In this document: positions 24,385 through 37,159 of the stretch, piece after piece
How the letters are laid out: each line of letters opens with the position of its first letter
How positions within the stretch are numbered: position 1 is the first letter of the stretch
Origin: Anoplopoma fimbria
Lineage: Eukaryota; Chordata; Actinopteri; Perciformes; Anoplopomatidae
Assembly: GCF_027596085.1 (NCBI RefSeq)
Contig: NC_072467.1
Coordinates: forward strand, 2,963,361-3,027,360
Length of the DNA stretch: 64,000 bases
Direction of reading: 5' to 3'
The notes under the pieces: model-generated
Databases searched by the model: none
Told to the model about the DNA's origin: nothing
Seen by the model: only the letters and a program-made list of their open reading frames with translations
Program-made: the position numbers and the translations under genes

Positions 24385-24700
24385 ACATCTCCTAATTAAG
24401 AGTGAGGCGGTGGGGCTTTTTGTGTCTGTGGTTATGCTTGCAATGTTAGTGTCTGGAGTGTGAAAACAGATCTGATGGACTGGTGCCCTCAGCTCTCCCT
24501 GATCAGGCTCCAGCAGGTATCCCCCATGATTGACAGCTCACAGGTCAGCCGCCCATCTCTCAGTCTGGTAGAGGGTGGGCGGTAAAGAGATTTGGATGCC
24601 TGGGACCCTGATTGCTTTATTGCTCGCCTGTCAGAACCATTGTACAGCTCTGTATTATTAGGGCGCGCCATCTCTCACCGTCTGGAAGGTGTCGCATCTC
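24385..24700. promoter_or_regulatory. Candidate conserved element with an exact Pbx-Meis/Prep site
   Basis: A high-complexity, locally GC-richer block carries TGATTGACAG at 24527-24536, the decamer bound by Pbx-Meis/Prep heterodimers, followed by CACAGGTCA. It also contains CCTAATTAAGAG near 24392, TTATTAG near 24655 and the CpG-rich GGGCGCGCC near 24661. Open frames over it are unrecognised. Enhancer function is inferred from motif and texture. Confidence 0.4.
24527..24536 (+). promoter_or_regulatory. Pbx-Meis/Prep decamer TGATTGACAG
   Basis: Exact match to the established composite site. A given 10-mer is expected roughly 0.1 times in a window of this size when both strands are counted, so it is mildly notable on its own. 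Confidence 0.45.
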
Positions 24701-25268
24701 AGCTCTGCATAAAGAATCACCACTCCATTCAAAATCCTCTCTTTCTTTTTGGCTGAAAGGAAGAAAGCACAGATTTTTCCACACAATCTTCTACATTGGT
24801 TTGTCAGATAATACAACACAAGTGTCTCCAGGGAACGGTTTGGATGGTGCTGCTTTACACTCAAACCTGAAGATTTGAGGTCCCATTTGGCAATAATTTA
24901 TCACAGTGATACCAACAATAGTCCATAGCTTTATAGAGGAATTACTCTGATGCGTCTGATTATGTATCTAATCATGTTGGTTTTTTGCTACTGTGGTGTC
25001 CACACTCCTGAAACATAAGACAGCACACTTCAGTATTTAGCTTTTTTGATTTTTGTTTTACTTTATAAGCCAAAAAATATTGAATATGTGATATTCTAGT
25101 GTAGCTGAGACTGAGACCTTAAATTAGTTGTATAAGAACAATCAATGCATTACAATGCACACATTTGAAATGATGGTGCCTTTAGCATTAAAAAGTTTTG
25201 ATGATTGACTGATCTTTAAAGTAGCATATGCTTGATATGGTTAGAAACGTGAGATGATGGTGTCCGAT
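24701..25268. other. Non-coding DNA, no gene seen
   Basis: No recognisable gene or repeat between the candidate element and the palindromic repeat copy. Confidence 0.5.
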
Positions 25269-25568
25269 AGGGCTGAAACAATTATTCAAATAGTCCATAG
25301 ACAAAAAATAAATCAGGAACTGTTTTTATAATTGTTTAATAGTAAAGTATTTACTTTTTTATTATATTATTTGGAATATTATTGGGTTATGGACTGTTGG
25401 TCGCACAAAACGAGAAATCCAAAATTGTGAAATTGGGCTTGAAAAAAAATGGTGGTGGGCACTTTTCACCATTTATATTATTTTTTTTACATTTTAAAGA
25501 CCAAAGATTAATGAAGAAAATAATCAAGAGATGAATCAATAATAAAAATCATCAGTAGTTGTAGCCCA
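25269..25568 (+). mobile_element. MITE-like palindromic teleost repeat, copy 1
   Basis: The copy starts AGGGCTGAAACAATTATT and ends CATCAGTAGTTGTAGCCCA, imperfect terminal inverted repeats of the GGGCTGCAAC...GTTGCAGCCC type. Internal landmarks of the family are recognisable in order: GGACTGTTGGTCGCACAAAA, GGGCTT, GTGGGCACTTTTCACCATTT, ACATTTTAAAGACCAAAGATTAATG and AAAATAATCAAGAGATGAATCAAT. It has no coding capacity. The family is a very abundant short non-autonomous repeat in many fish genomes; its transposase class is not something I can assign with confidence. The copy is diverged, so old. Confidence 0.65.
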
Positions 25569-26030
25569 GGAAACTCTTATTTATTTGACCATTTAAGATG
25601 TTACTGCGTTGCCCTCCTATTTTCTATAATTGTATTATGGGGAGCTATATTGTGTGTAATCAAAACAGGTGCAACAGTTCAGCACATTTCTTAAAGAATG
25701 ACAATGATGCAGACTAAAGTGGTGAGTATGGGTATGTCCAAACAGCGATTTCTTTGAATCATCACTTGCTCCGCAGCCAGAGATATTCAGAGAATATCAA
25801 AGTACAAAACTACATAGTGGTAGTCGAATATCCCCTTTATTGTCTTGTAATGAAAAGGTAGAAAAGGCAAAGAATTTTTTTTGAATGTCAAGTGGGGTAA
25901 TGTTGTGAAAAGTAAGTCCTTCTCTAGAGTTCATTCCCACTGGAACAAAGAGCCTCCTCCAAAGATACAATGGCCCAGTAAACAATGTCTCTACACAAAT
26001 CCCTAGCTGATTTTTTTCTTGTTATTCCCC
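25569..26030. other. Non-coding DNA, no gene seen
   Basis: A 62-codon minus-strand frame at 25797-25985 is unrecognised. No repeats of note. Confidence 0.5.
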
Positions 26031-26290
26031 AAACCGAGATGACAGACTGGCAAGTTGTTGAAGGTCACCAGAGCAGTGGCTCCTGGTCCCATGGAGCCCA
26101 TGTGATGGCCGGGGCCACATCCCCAAGTGCTCTTGCTGCTCCAGGCCACAGCAGAGACAAGCCCACTGGGGTGCAACGTCACCGTCTCCATGGAGATGAG
26201 GCGACAGGCTGGCCACGGCACAGGCTCACACCTTTATGGTCAGCGACTCGGCGTCTCTGAGGAGACTTCCCTGCCTAACAGAAGTTGTGA
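26031..26290. promoter_or_regulatory. GC-richer block with palindrome and T-box-like site
   Basis: This high-complexity block has GC above its surroundings. It holds the perfect 12-base palindrome TCTCCATGGAGA (26185-26196) and a T-box-type TCACACCT at 26226-26233. Overlapping open frames on both strands (64-108 codons) have no known domain and no splice context I trust. It may be a conserved regulatory element or an unrecognised exon. Confidence 0.3.
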
Positions 26291-29200
26291 TCGCTCCCCA
26301 CCCCCACCCAAAAAAACATTCACCATCTCTTTTTGTTGTCTTCTTTACAGCAAGTGCAAGCACAGTGCAGGACCGCCCCCCCGCCCCCTAACAGTCCAAC
26401 CCTTCTTGCCCTGGCAGTGCTACCCTTGTGAGGTCTGCTGGGAACAGTGGTGAGATGTTATATTAGACGTTCAAGTCTGGGCAGGACCTAAGAGGGGATA
26501 CAACGCAAAGGGACTGCCCACTCCATCTATGGCTCATGCTCCATTATGGTTTTATCTGAGGGTGTGAAAGTATCATTCCCAAATGCTGTCTCCTTTAAGA
26601 ACCGCTCACAATTGGCTGCTGAAGAAAACTGGCTTCTTGACTGGCTCAGTTCAGCGTCCCTGTTGATCCGTCATAATGTCTCATTAGACCGATGGTGTTT
26701 GACGGATAGCTGAATATCAGATGCATACTTTCAAATGTATTCATCACTGACAAGCCGCGTTTATGTTGGTGATCATATTGATTTTTAAAGCGTTACTGTT
26801 CCTCATTGTGTATGTGTGTCCTTATCTGAGAAATGAATGATAACCTCTTCATCACTCTACCCCCTGAGTGTTCTTACTGGAAGCCATATTGATTTTGTTA
26901 GTCTGCGAGTCCTTGCATTGCCTGGCCTTTACCTCAGGGACAAATCTAATTGTTTATCTCTGGACAGACTTCTGCCTTTACTCCCTTCTGTCTCATTATG
27001 TGCCAAGATTTGTCAAGTCAAGTCTCTCCACACTCTCAAATCTCGCTTTACAACATGTCGTTCGGCAGAACACTACAGATGGCTTACTTATCAACAGACC
27101 CTCCCACATGGAATGTTACAAACATGACAGCACAACACACTTGCAAAAATATACACAAACTGACATACAATGTAATCACACTCGGGAGACACGATTACAC
27201 ACACTGTCACACAAAACATGAGTCACTTTTTTTAAGAAACACTGCTTTTTTTCATATCTTTGTGCATGCTTTGTTGAAAAGAAACCACAAGGAACTATTG
27301 CTTGTTTTAGATCTACAATACACTGCACACCAATAGTATTACAACAGTTACTATGTCTTACTGCTTAATTGAAGACAGGGCTGTTATTTGTTTCTGGTTT
27401 CTATTCAATCTTATCACAGATGGCCTATAGCAGATAAAATGAATGAGAATCCTCACTAATTCAGATGCAACTGGAATTTTAACCCATTGAGTCAAATTAA
27501 TGCACAGACTTCAATCCCGACTTTCCACTAGTTTGATATATCAATTGTGAAGGATTGTAACACAGTAGATAAAGTGCATTATGTCAGAGAACTCAACTGT
27601 AATTACACATGAGTGAATGACTGAGGCTACTTTATATAACACTGCCATCCCGGTTTTGCTCAATATACTCATCATTTTACTATACAAGCCTGGTCTATGT
27701 CGACACCTCTGTGATGTTCTACCAAAATATACTAAAGTAGTATAGCAGCATACAATAATTGGATTTAAGCACTTGCCTTAGGATGCTACACTCACAAAAG
27801 CCAACACTACCGTGTGGAAAAATATAAATGCAAAGTGCTTGAACAAAACACAATTGAAAATAGTTTGGACTACAACCTAAACTATGTAGTTTTGAAATGT
27901 TTTAATTCATCTTTATATTAAGGGTTAAGTTCCACAGCAATTCAATTACTTTAAGGTTCTAACCACTCTAGTCAGTCTTACAACAGTCTCCAAATCAGCA
28001 GGTTATTAGCAGCTTAAGAACTATAAAGCTGTAGGATACTGTGACTCAAATCAGATAAGGGTTAATACTTTAAGTTGAGCATCTATCTTATTGCATTTTA
28101 TCTTCTGGCTAAGTTGCCTGCTCCATGTGCAGACAATAGCAAATTATATGTCTTCACATTTAATCAACTTGACAGTTGACTAACTCAACATTACAACAAA
28201 ATAATGTTGTGAATTTAGCGACTAGGTTTTTTTTCTTATCACCTTTGCCTTCTCACCAGCTCTCCAAACTCTCTCAGGCCATTGGAAGCCCTTGGTCAGG
28301 TTTATCAGCGAGTTAACTCCAGCGAAGTAGGCCAGATCGATAAGCACATTCTCAGAAAGGAGCCGGAGCAGAGAGAGTAAGAAGGCGCGGGGGAGAGAAG
28401 GAGCGAGAGGCAGGGAGCAATCAGAGAGCTATGGATGTGTGTGCCTTCAGGAGTGGATCGATGCACTGACAGGAGTCCTGCTTTGTTTTCGCACAGTGCT
28501 CAGATGTTAGGCGTGCTTAACATGATTCCTTAAAGGTTTTTGTTTGCCTACTTGTGTTTTTGTTTTTCTACTTATCGCATATCCTGCTGTCCCTTTGTCA
28601 AGTTAGATAGTAGGTTAGCTTTGGTCTCATTGTTTCTTACACAGTGAATTTTATTTTTTATTATTGCTATTATTATTTGTTTTTAAATTGCATTTTACCC
28701 TTTCAAATTCTTAAAGTTTTGGGGCATGGATAGTGGCCAATAGCATAACTAAGGGCTACAAAGCTTAGTGTTCTAAATAAACATTTTCTAAAGAATGATG
28801 ATTAATAATAACCTAAAGCATGCTTTTGAACCTATAAAAAAAAGTTTGTAATTAAGCATTAAGAGAGACTTTAGTTTCCTTGGTTCTTTAACTATGAGCA
28901 CTGTTTGCTTTTGACAAATTGGTCTTTGACATCCTTTGTCATGTCTCTAGTTCCAAGGAATTTTTCATCAATACAAAGCTGCATTCTTTATCCTCACGCC
29001 ACATGGCCACCCAAACCAAGTTAAGCACTTTGCCTCGATAAATACTCTGCCAAGAACTACTTCTAACAAGAACCTGGGTGTGCCTGCTTCTTCACAGAAA
29101 GGTGTTGACCGCAAAGGACAAGTAAGTGTCAATAGATCTGCTCTCAGCCCCTATAGGACGTTGAGACGCATGAGCTCTTTTCCAAGGCTTAATAAGATAG

Positions 29201-32200
29201 CACAGATGCGCCCTTGTCTGAGCACAGCCCTGTGTCTCATTGTACTTTGGCCTCCCAACCCTGCCATTGCAAGACCTCTATTGCAATGGCTGCATGAGAG
29301 GGTCTCATTAGGACAGACAAACGAAAACCGGGGTCAAGGTATATAAAGGTAGCCACAGCTAAGGAGCATGCCTCTAAGATGAGTTGGGAGCTCCACCACG
29401 TCCCGGGGCCACCCCTGCAGACCTCTGGCCCTCCCCACCATGACCTCCAATATCTACCATTATTTGATGAAGCAGAGCTTGATAATTATTTTGCGTGGTT
29501 GAAGAAGGGGGCACAGTGTGAAAGGAGTGTCTCACTCTAAGGGAAAGGATAGTAGGGGATGACAGAAAAAAAAGAAAAAAAAAAACTAACAAAAAAAAAA
29601 AAAGATCAAAAGCAGGCCTTTCGCTTTTCATGCCTCAGAGGCTCCAAAGAGGATAAGGAACAATTGGACCCTGGGTATCCTGTCCTCTCTGGCAATTAGA
29701 CTCAGCTGATGAAGTGAATAGGATGAATGGCAGGGTTCAAGGCCTTCTCTAGGATTCACACAACAGGGTGTGTTTTTACCTTCTTCTCCTTTATCTTCAT
29801 CTCCCTTTAGAGTGGCAGAAATGCAGCTGAAATATTTCCAGATGAAGACAATGCGATTCAAGGTGCCAACTCTTAAGCATGGGCCGATGAGGTTTAGGAG
29901 GTGCGTGAGGGGCACAAACAGACTTGCGTGCAAACTACATGTGCACACACATTCTCAAAACTATGTGCTCACAAGACATTTATATTTAAACTAGTCTGCA
30001 ACGGCATGAGTTTAAAGTCATTAGTATCATCAACAACTATTAGATGTTGCGCTACAGTAAATGAAAAGTGTTCAAAAAGACGAAGCAGATGTGCCTGACA
30101 TATGGATAATTGTTCATCCAGGCAGCGTTCAATGTGTTCACATACATACCTGACTGGTCCGTCTTTTTAACGACTAACTAAACACGCTCTATGCAATTAA
30201 CAACTATTTAGTTTTGACAAAGAGCATTATCAACAATAGAACAATATAACATATGGCCATTTGAATAATGAAATAAAACATTGTCAAAATGCAGACTGCA
30301 CTTAGTAATCATATTAAACTTTCTATTTCTATGTAACATTTGTGATAGGGTGTCTTTTTTTTCCAAATTCAACACCACTGCTATGGAGTGCTGCTGCAAA
30401 AAGTGCCAACAATTACTACTACTGAGACAAAAATAACATTTACGGCTTCCATTCAGACTAACAATAAACTAAACATTTAGAAAATGATTCAGCAAAAATA
30501 AAAAGAATATGCAACAACTAGCACCAATCAGGTTCTGCAGACATTCCTTCGTAATGCCACTTTTTATGACTGTTGTATAATATGAGCATGAGCTGTATTA
30601 GCCTTTCAAAATGTATGCAGTCCATGCCAATTTCTTGACAGTAATACATAAATAATTTAGTAAATTGCAGCATTAACAGTTTAAATCGAACTTCAAGTCA
30701 AGTTCTCTGATGTGTAGGAGCAAGTTAAAACCTGACACATAAAAGAAACCATTCCGTCAGAGCTAAATAAGCAAAGTTAAATTAAACAAAAACTGTATAA
30801 GGATGGAGGATGGACATGGATGATGTTACAAGCAGTCTTCTGAAACCCAAATGAGAAACATCACACTTCTCTAAAGTGTCATATTTTTCACAAAACTGTA
30901 CCAACCCGGGTATAACTCAAAAGTTACGTTAAATTTAAACAATTTCACCTCTACATTGAATTATTGTAGCTGTGTAGGTTAAAGTTACTCTTATATGAAA
31001 TGCATAAACTTACAAGTCCTTGCCAGTCCTTGCCAGTAAATGGGCCCCGAGGCTTGAACGACACTGCCACAGTGCACTAAAACCTTAAGATGATTAGTGA
31101 TATTCTTAAAACCTAGCCCACTGATAATGTGTTTAAAGAAGCGATACGGCTTTTCCAAGCTTTGAGTTCAAAGTCTGAGAAGCATGGGGTCAGAATGCCA
31201 ATGGGCTAAACAAAGAGTCGCCAAAATGGGCTTTGGGGGATTTGAAACTTAGGCCCCTGAACCCCTTTGATCAAAACAGAGCTACGGCCATAGAAATACT
31301 AAGTATCAAGTGCCTGGGACTGTGTGGCTGCCAAGGAATGGTGAGTTCTGCATGTAGCATGAGCCACTAACAAATAATAGTATAGTATAGCATAGCATAG
31401 CATAGCAGGAATCTATGAGGTATGGAAACTCTATTATGATACTTTCCAAAACTGATTCTCCCGATGGAGCCCATATCAATTTGTACTGTATGAGCAGCAC
31501 AGCCTAAAGACAGAAGTACGTGAGCGTAACCTTTAGTTATTTAGATGTTTCAATTTCCAATCGAATTTTAAACTAATGACATATCAAGACTAAACGAGGT
31601 GGTAAAAGTGTTTTTCTTCAACATCTCTTTTAGAAGATGTTATGTTCTAACTCTTATTCAACCAGCTAATTAGTTATACTATGACTAAAACAGGACCCTC
31701 GTTGAGAGTCAGTGTCATGAAACAAACAAGAACAAAAATGATTCAAACACAAATGTGAACAGATTTTCCCATCTTGAGGAGCCTTGAGCAATTAAATGGA
31801 CATGTTTCCGTCTTATTCTTAGAATATATCCATAAAGTCTAAGAGAACTCAGCTGTTCAAAGTTATCATCACCAAATTGGCAATAAGGTTAACAATACTA
31901 TCCTAAACCAAATGTACAGTTTGATTAATAAATATTTTTCCTTAATGTCAAGATAGCTGAAGTCGTTAAATGAAAATTGGAAAATAATCTAAAATCATAA
32001 TCAATCAAAAACTCAATTATGCATGTTTATTATCAACCTGTCAGTTATAGTGTAACACCTCCAGGAGCTACATCAACAACTGATTAGTGCTGGAGACAGC
32101 CATTATGACAGATAGAACATATGATGGTGAAAATGATTAAATTGAGAGAATTTCAATTAGCTTATGTGAAGTCTTTGAATATCTCCTTTTGGCACCGGTG

Positions 32201-32721
32201 GTAAGCTCATACTTATACCGTATTATCATGTTTCCAGTCCACATAAAAAAGGTATTGAAAGGGTGGAGGGCGAGTCATACAGTGTGACTGAAGGAATATC
32301 ACAAAACAATACACTGTAGTCAAGTTTGACTGTCTGTAAGCACAACTGAAGGACAAACAAGTGTTGTAAATGGCACAACTGGAAAGCAGAAAAACGTGCT
32401 TAGTTGTAATTCCAAGAGTGTCTCATTCTTTTTGTTATATTTATTTTAAGATTGGTTTGGTATCAGACATGGTTCTACTTGGTATGTACCTGCATGCAGC
32501 ACTAACATTGTATAAAGACTTTCAGCTAGGGTTTTTATTCATTTTTAACACTTACCATTAATGCCTTCTATGGCTGTTCATGTTTACTGCTTCTTTGAAT
32601 ATGAAACCATCAACTATCTGTAGAAAAACAACTAATCAGAAGACAATTCATGGGGAGAAAATGCAATATAATACAATATAGTTTGTTGCCGATAGGAGGG
32701 AAGGCAAATGGGTGTGCACGT
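26291..32721. other. Non-coding unique-looking DNA, no gene seen
   Basis: 6.4 kb with no supported gene. Three overlapping frames at 26837-27336 (96-128 codons) are unrecognised and lie in different frames of the same bases, as chance frames do. 28355-28425 is a GA-rich block with CpGs. Poly(A) interruptions lie at 29560-29602. A pentanucleotide repeat at 31377-31406 is listed separately. Confidence 0.55.
31377..31406 (+). repeat. Short (TATAG/CATAG)n pentanucleotide repeat
   Basis: About six 5-base units: two TATAG, then three CATAG, with partial units at the ends. A small, locally switching microsatellite. Confidence 0.85.
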
Positions 32722-32976
32722 CATGATTATTTTCATTAATTTTAATTGGTTGGTCTACAAAACTAAAACTCAAGGTGATGTCATAAAATGCCTCATTTCG
32801 TCTGACAACAGTCAAAAACCCATATTGATTTATTAAGTAAAGGCAAGGAAAAGTAGCAAATTCTCATATTTGAGAAGGAAACCATCATTTTTTTGGCATG
32901 AAAATGGACTTCGATTAACAAAAATGTGCCGTTTCATTTCTGTTGATCGATTATTTGACTATTGCTGTCGCTCTAG
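32722..32976 (-). mobile_element. MITE-like palindromic teleost repeat, copy 2, opposite orientation
   Basis: This is the same family as 25269-25568. Its landmarks appear in the opposite sense: ATGATTATTTTCATTAATTT, GGTTGGTCTACAAAACT, CTCAAGGTGATGTCATAAAA, TTCGTCTGACAACAGTC, CAAATTCTCATATTTGAGAAGG and TTTCTGTTGATCGATTATTTGACTATTG...CTCTAG. The left terminal repeat is missing or eroded. This copy keeps an internal section (ATATTTGAGAAGG and what follows) that is shorter or absent in copy 1. Non-coding. Confidence 0.65.
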
Positions 32977-35900
32977 AGGCAAAATGATCTTTATTCAATG
33001 TTAATATTCATGAAACTGAGATATCACATAAGCAAGTTTAAACTGACCATTTTTGTATGGAAGTCATTCCTCCTTAAAATCCATATTCAACAAAGACTCA
33101 TTCCATTATTTAGTCTATTACGACTGACGGATCCCTCCTGATGACACAAAGAGATGGGATGCACAAAATATAATGGCCGTCTTGTTTTAATTGTTAAAAT
33201 TTTCTCTCTCCTTTTTAAGGTGACAGGGCCATTACTCCAAAGTCACCACTTATCAGCAGTATCACCGAGGATTAATGGTTTCACTTGTGCTGGTAAGAAA
33301 TGTTTAAGTTGTCCCGATTATCAGTGCAAGAAAAAAGAATAATGGTTGTTTGTCAATGTGTTAAGCAGTGAGAGGGACTAATCTAACAAAACACTCAGTT
33401 ACGAACGTGATTAACCCTGTCTGGGGAGACTGAATGGGATGTGTGCTGGACTGTGCACAACAGTTATGCCATGGTCTAAAATGAATGCTGGTCTTCAAAT
33501 AAATTGGGTGTTAAACTGATTCATAGCTAAGTTAATCAGTTCATCAGTAGCTATACCATTGTGTATAAGAGAAAAGTATGCTAGATCAAAGTAGCAAATG
33601 CTAGAAAGAAATGTATCTAAAATAACAAAAGGGGAAATCTAATAGTTTCTATACCTTCAAACTCCAATGTAATATTCTCTATGTTAGTTGGGTGCAAATT
33701 CAGATTGTGACTGCGTGAAATGACCGTGACCTACAAGCCAGTAGATACAAAAGGTTTCCTCTTTACATACAACCTAGTAACACATGATCTAAAGCTTGAA
33801 ATAAACAGTTTAATCAAGGACCTAAAGCCAATGGAGTCAAAGAAGATCGAACCAAAATGAGAAAAAACAAATTCGACCGCAATATTAAACCAGAATAGCT
33901 AAAAATAACTAAATATGACAATAAAGGCAAAATAACTTTTGATTTAAAGTTTAAATTGAGACGTATAGTATGTTTGCACCAACAGCAATTACCACCACCA
34001 ATTGCTGCCATACTACCCATTTAACACATTTGTCTTGTGAAGGATTTTTTTTTCCAGCGGTACAGTCCCTGAAGCTTTTGTACTGGTTGTGCAGGCTTGT
34101 TCCTGCTCCAGTAATCTCCTACATTATTTTCCTTGTCTGTCACCTTTATAGTATCTATTAGCCACTCTCTACTATCTGTTTGTGGGGTATTTTCTCTTCC
34201 TTTTCCCCATGAATGTTTTATATATTGGAGGGAGAATGATTGTTCTTTGCAATGAGGCCAGCGCGTGGCCTCAGTAAGACAAATTGCTCCAGAACGTCTA
34301 AATGGCAGTCAATGATAACTCATTGTAAGGAGAGTAAGTGACTTCCAATGGAGTGGATAGGGGACAGAGAATAATGGCAGAGCACAGGTGAAAAATAGAT
34401 GTTTGGCTCGGTGTAATTACTCCATTAAGGGGTTCTCTGTTAATCTACCAAACCACAGCAAGTGTTTTTACAACGATGAGGAGGTGACGGCGAAAATGAC
34501 TGCAACTGGACAGAGAGGAGCCCTGCTACCTCCCCAATCACAACACACACTATGAAGTGTTTACTAATGGACAAATGTACTCTCTGTCTGCGCTCTCTAC
34601 AGCATCCCACGAGCTACTCCAGTTACAAGTAAGTGTGGTGATAGATGTATTGACGAAGTTCATCATTGAACTGACATATTAATTACCTGCAATATTGTCC
34701 CATGCGTTCAGAGTGCTTTAACCTCCTCCGTCTCAATTGTGTACTGGGAGATGGATCAGCTGTGGACCTGTTAAACATGAAAGTCTGGGTTAGAACAAAA
34801 AAAAATAGGGACAAAGGAAAACCCACCCGCTGTAAATCAACACCCCCCATTCTGCTGATTTCCAGACAAACATAATGATAAGAAATGTTTGACCATTTGG
34901 TGTCTGCTGTCTTACGCCTGTGGCAATCTAGACAAAAGAAACCTGGGGAAAAAAGGGCCCAATATGGTCTTAAGAGTTTATTCTGACCACACAATCTGTT
35001 TTCTTAAGTCAACTTTTAAAACACTGCTATGAGCGGTGCCCACAGCTTTATCACTGAAGCTCAGATTGACCTTGTGTTCACCTTCATACTATTTCCCATC
35101 TGTTTAGGTTCCACCCTAGAATCCATCCCAGTTGGCTGTAGGCCCACTTTGCATTGGGCTTTCTCAGCGGAACCCTGAACAAAACCCTGTAGGAGCAAAA
35201 CACTCTCTGTTTGGCCTATTTAAGAGACATTTCAGCTTGCATCTCGGCGTTTCTTTCGACACCCGACAAGCCTACTTGGACTTTTCAGACTCTTTTTTCC
35301 CCTATGTGCAACAAAAGGAAAAGAGATGTATACTTCTTTCTTTACTGCAGCTTTTCACTTGACTTGAATCAGTTCCGTCCTCCAGCATATTGCAGGGTTT
35401 ACTAGATGGTTAGAATTATTTGGTCAATTCTGCACTTAACGTTAAAGTGTTTTAAAAGGTAAGCCATGACATGTGCTTAGGAAAACACACACACACAAAC
35501 ACACACACACACCAATGTAAACACAAGTGATTAAATATGCATAAAATAACTCCATTCCTGTTTTGTTTTCTTTAATGTATCTTACACTTTCATTTCACTT
35601 CCATTGGAGTTACAAGTGAATTCAGGCTAATGCCTATACATTATCTCCATCATTGGTTTTAGTCCTGCTGATACAAATCCACACAGCGGCTCATTAGAGA
35701 GGAGAACTGACCTTCAACTAGCTTTAAAGAAAAAAAACCTTGAAAGCTATCAGCAGGCAGGTGTACATGGCTCAGAACATACAAAGGCATCAATATTGGA
35801 AAATACAAGGCGTCCAGCTGGACAATTTTCTCTGCCCCAAAAGCTACAGGTTGCGGTAAGGGGACTTCAAATGCTAAGGACAGTGAGAGGTGCCATTATC

Positions 35901-36019
35901 ACTCAGAGCTGAAAACAGGCACGGTGACCCGATTAAAGCGAGAATTTCTGGGTCACGGTCTTGTTTTTCAATGTTTAATTTGTCTATCGATAGTGACACG
36001 GTCCGTGGCTTGCACCTAC
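32977..36019. other. Non-coding DNA, no gene seen
   Basis: About 3 kb without a supported gene. A CA-rich patch at 35483-35512 is listed separately. Open frames up to 103 codons are unrecognised. Confidence 0.55.
35483..35512 (+). repeat. Short imperfect (AC)n
   Basis: ACACACACACAC, interrupted by one AA, then ACACACACACAC. Confidence 0.85.
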
Positions 36020-36240
36020 CTGTAATATTATCTTTCTAAAAGTCGTGGTTCAGACAGGGCCCTTGTCATTGTAACCCGACACGGAGTGAGTGAGTGAGCG
36101 GATTGGCCTGCAGCGTGTTGCGGGGAGGACACGCCGGCTGGCTGGGTGCAAGTTGCGGGCTGCGGCGCCGCTCAGTGGACGCTGCGGTTCCAGGCGCTCC
36201 TTCCTCCGGCTTTCTGTCACGGCAGCCTTCCGGGCATGCA
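36020..36240 (-). promoter_or_regulatory. Small CpG-rich block with possible minus-strand first exon
   Basis: 36080-36240 has roughly 19 CpGs in 160 bases, by far the densest in this AT-rich window, and includes a CCAAT box read on the minus strand (ATTGG at 36102-36106). On the minus strand the block runs into ATTACAG|GTAGGTGCA, a strong splice-donor match whose last exon base would be 36020. A CpG-island-like promoter with a short non-coding first exon going leftwards is therefore possible. No open frame on either strand resembles a known protein. The alternative is a fragment of a GC-rich repeat or retrocopy, because the block stops sharply just before a giant ATT array. Confidence 0.3.
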
Positions 36241-36304
36241 AGAAATACAAAAAAACTCTTTTATAAACTTTTCAAACCCTGAACTTTTTTTAGAATACAT
36301 GCAG

Positions 36305-36901
<597 letters not shown>

Positions 36902-37076
36902 GCATTAGGAGGTTTGATTGCTTCGAGAGTGAATTAAAAAAATAATTGTACGGCATATTATTATTGAAAAACATAGTATTGATATTAAAGGTTTCTGATT
37001 GTGCACTAGGTTACTCAAGGGATTTTTTCATCTACACTCTTTAAGGTGAGTATCATTTTATAAAAAGAAAGGAAAA

Positions 37077-37079
<3 letters not shown>

Positions 37080-37155
<76 letters not shown>
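37080..37155 (+). repeat. (GATA)19 microsatellite
   Basis: 76 bases of perfect GATA units (37080-37155), only 180 bases beyond the ATT array. Confidence 0.95.
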
Positions 37156-37157
<2 letters not shown>

Positions 37158-37159
37158 CT

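Noticed and set aside
26184..26197. GTCTCCATGGAGAT considered as an RFX X-box
   Set aside because: Palindromic, but both half-sites deviate from GTNRCC/RGYAAC at key positions. Kept only as a palindrome.
26837..27336. Three overlapping plus-strand frames of 96-128 codons
   Set aside because: Different frames over the same bases, with no domain or consistent splice signals. Treated as chance.
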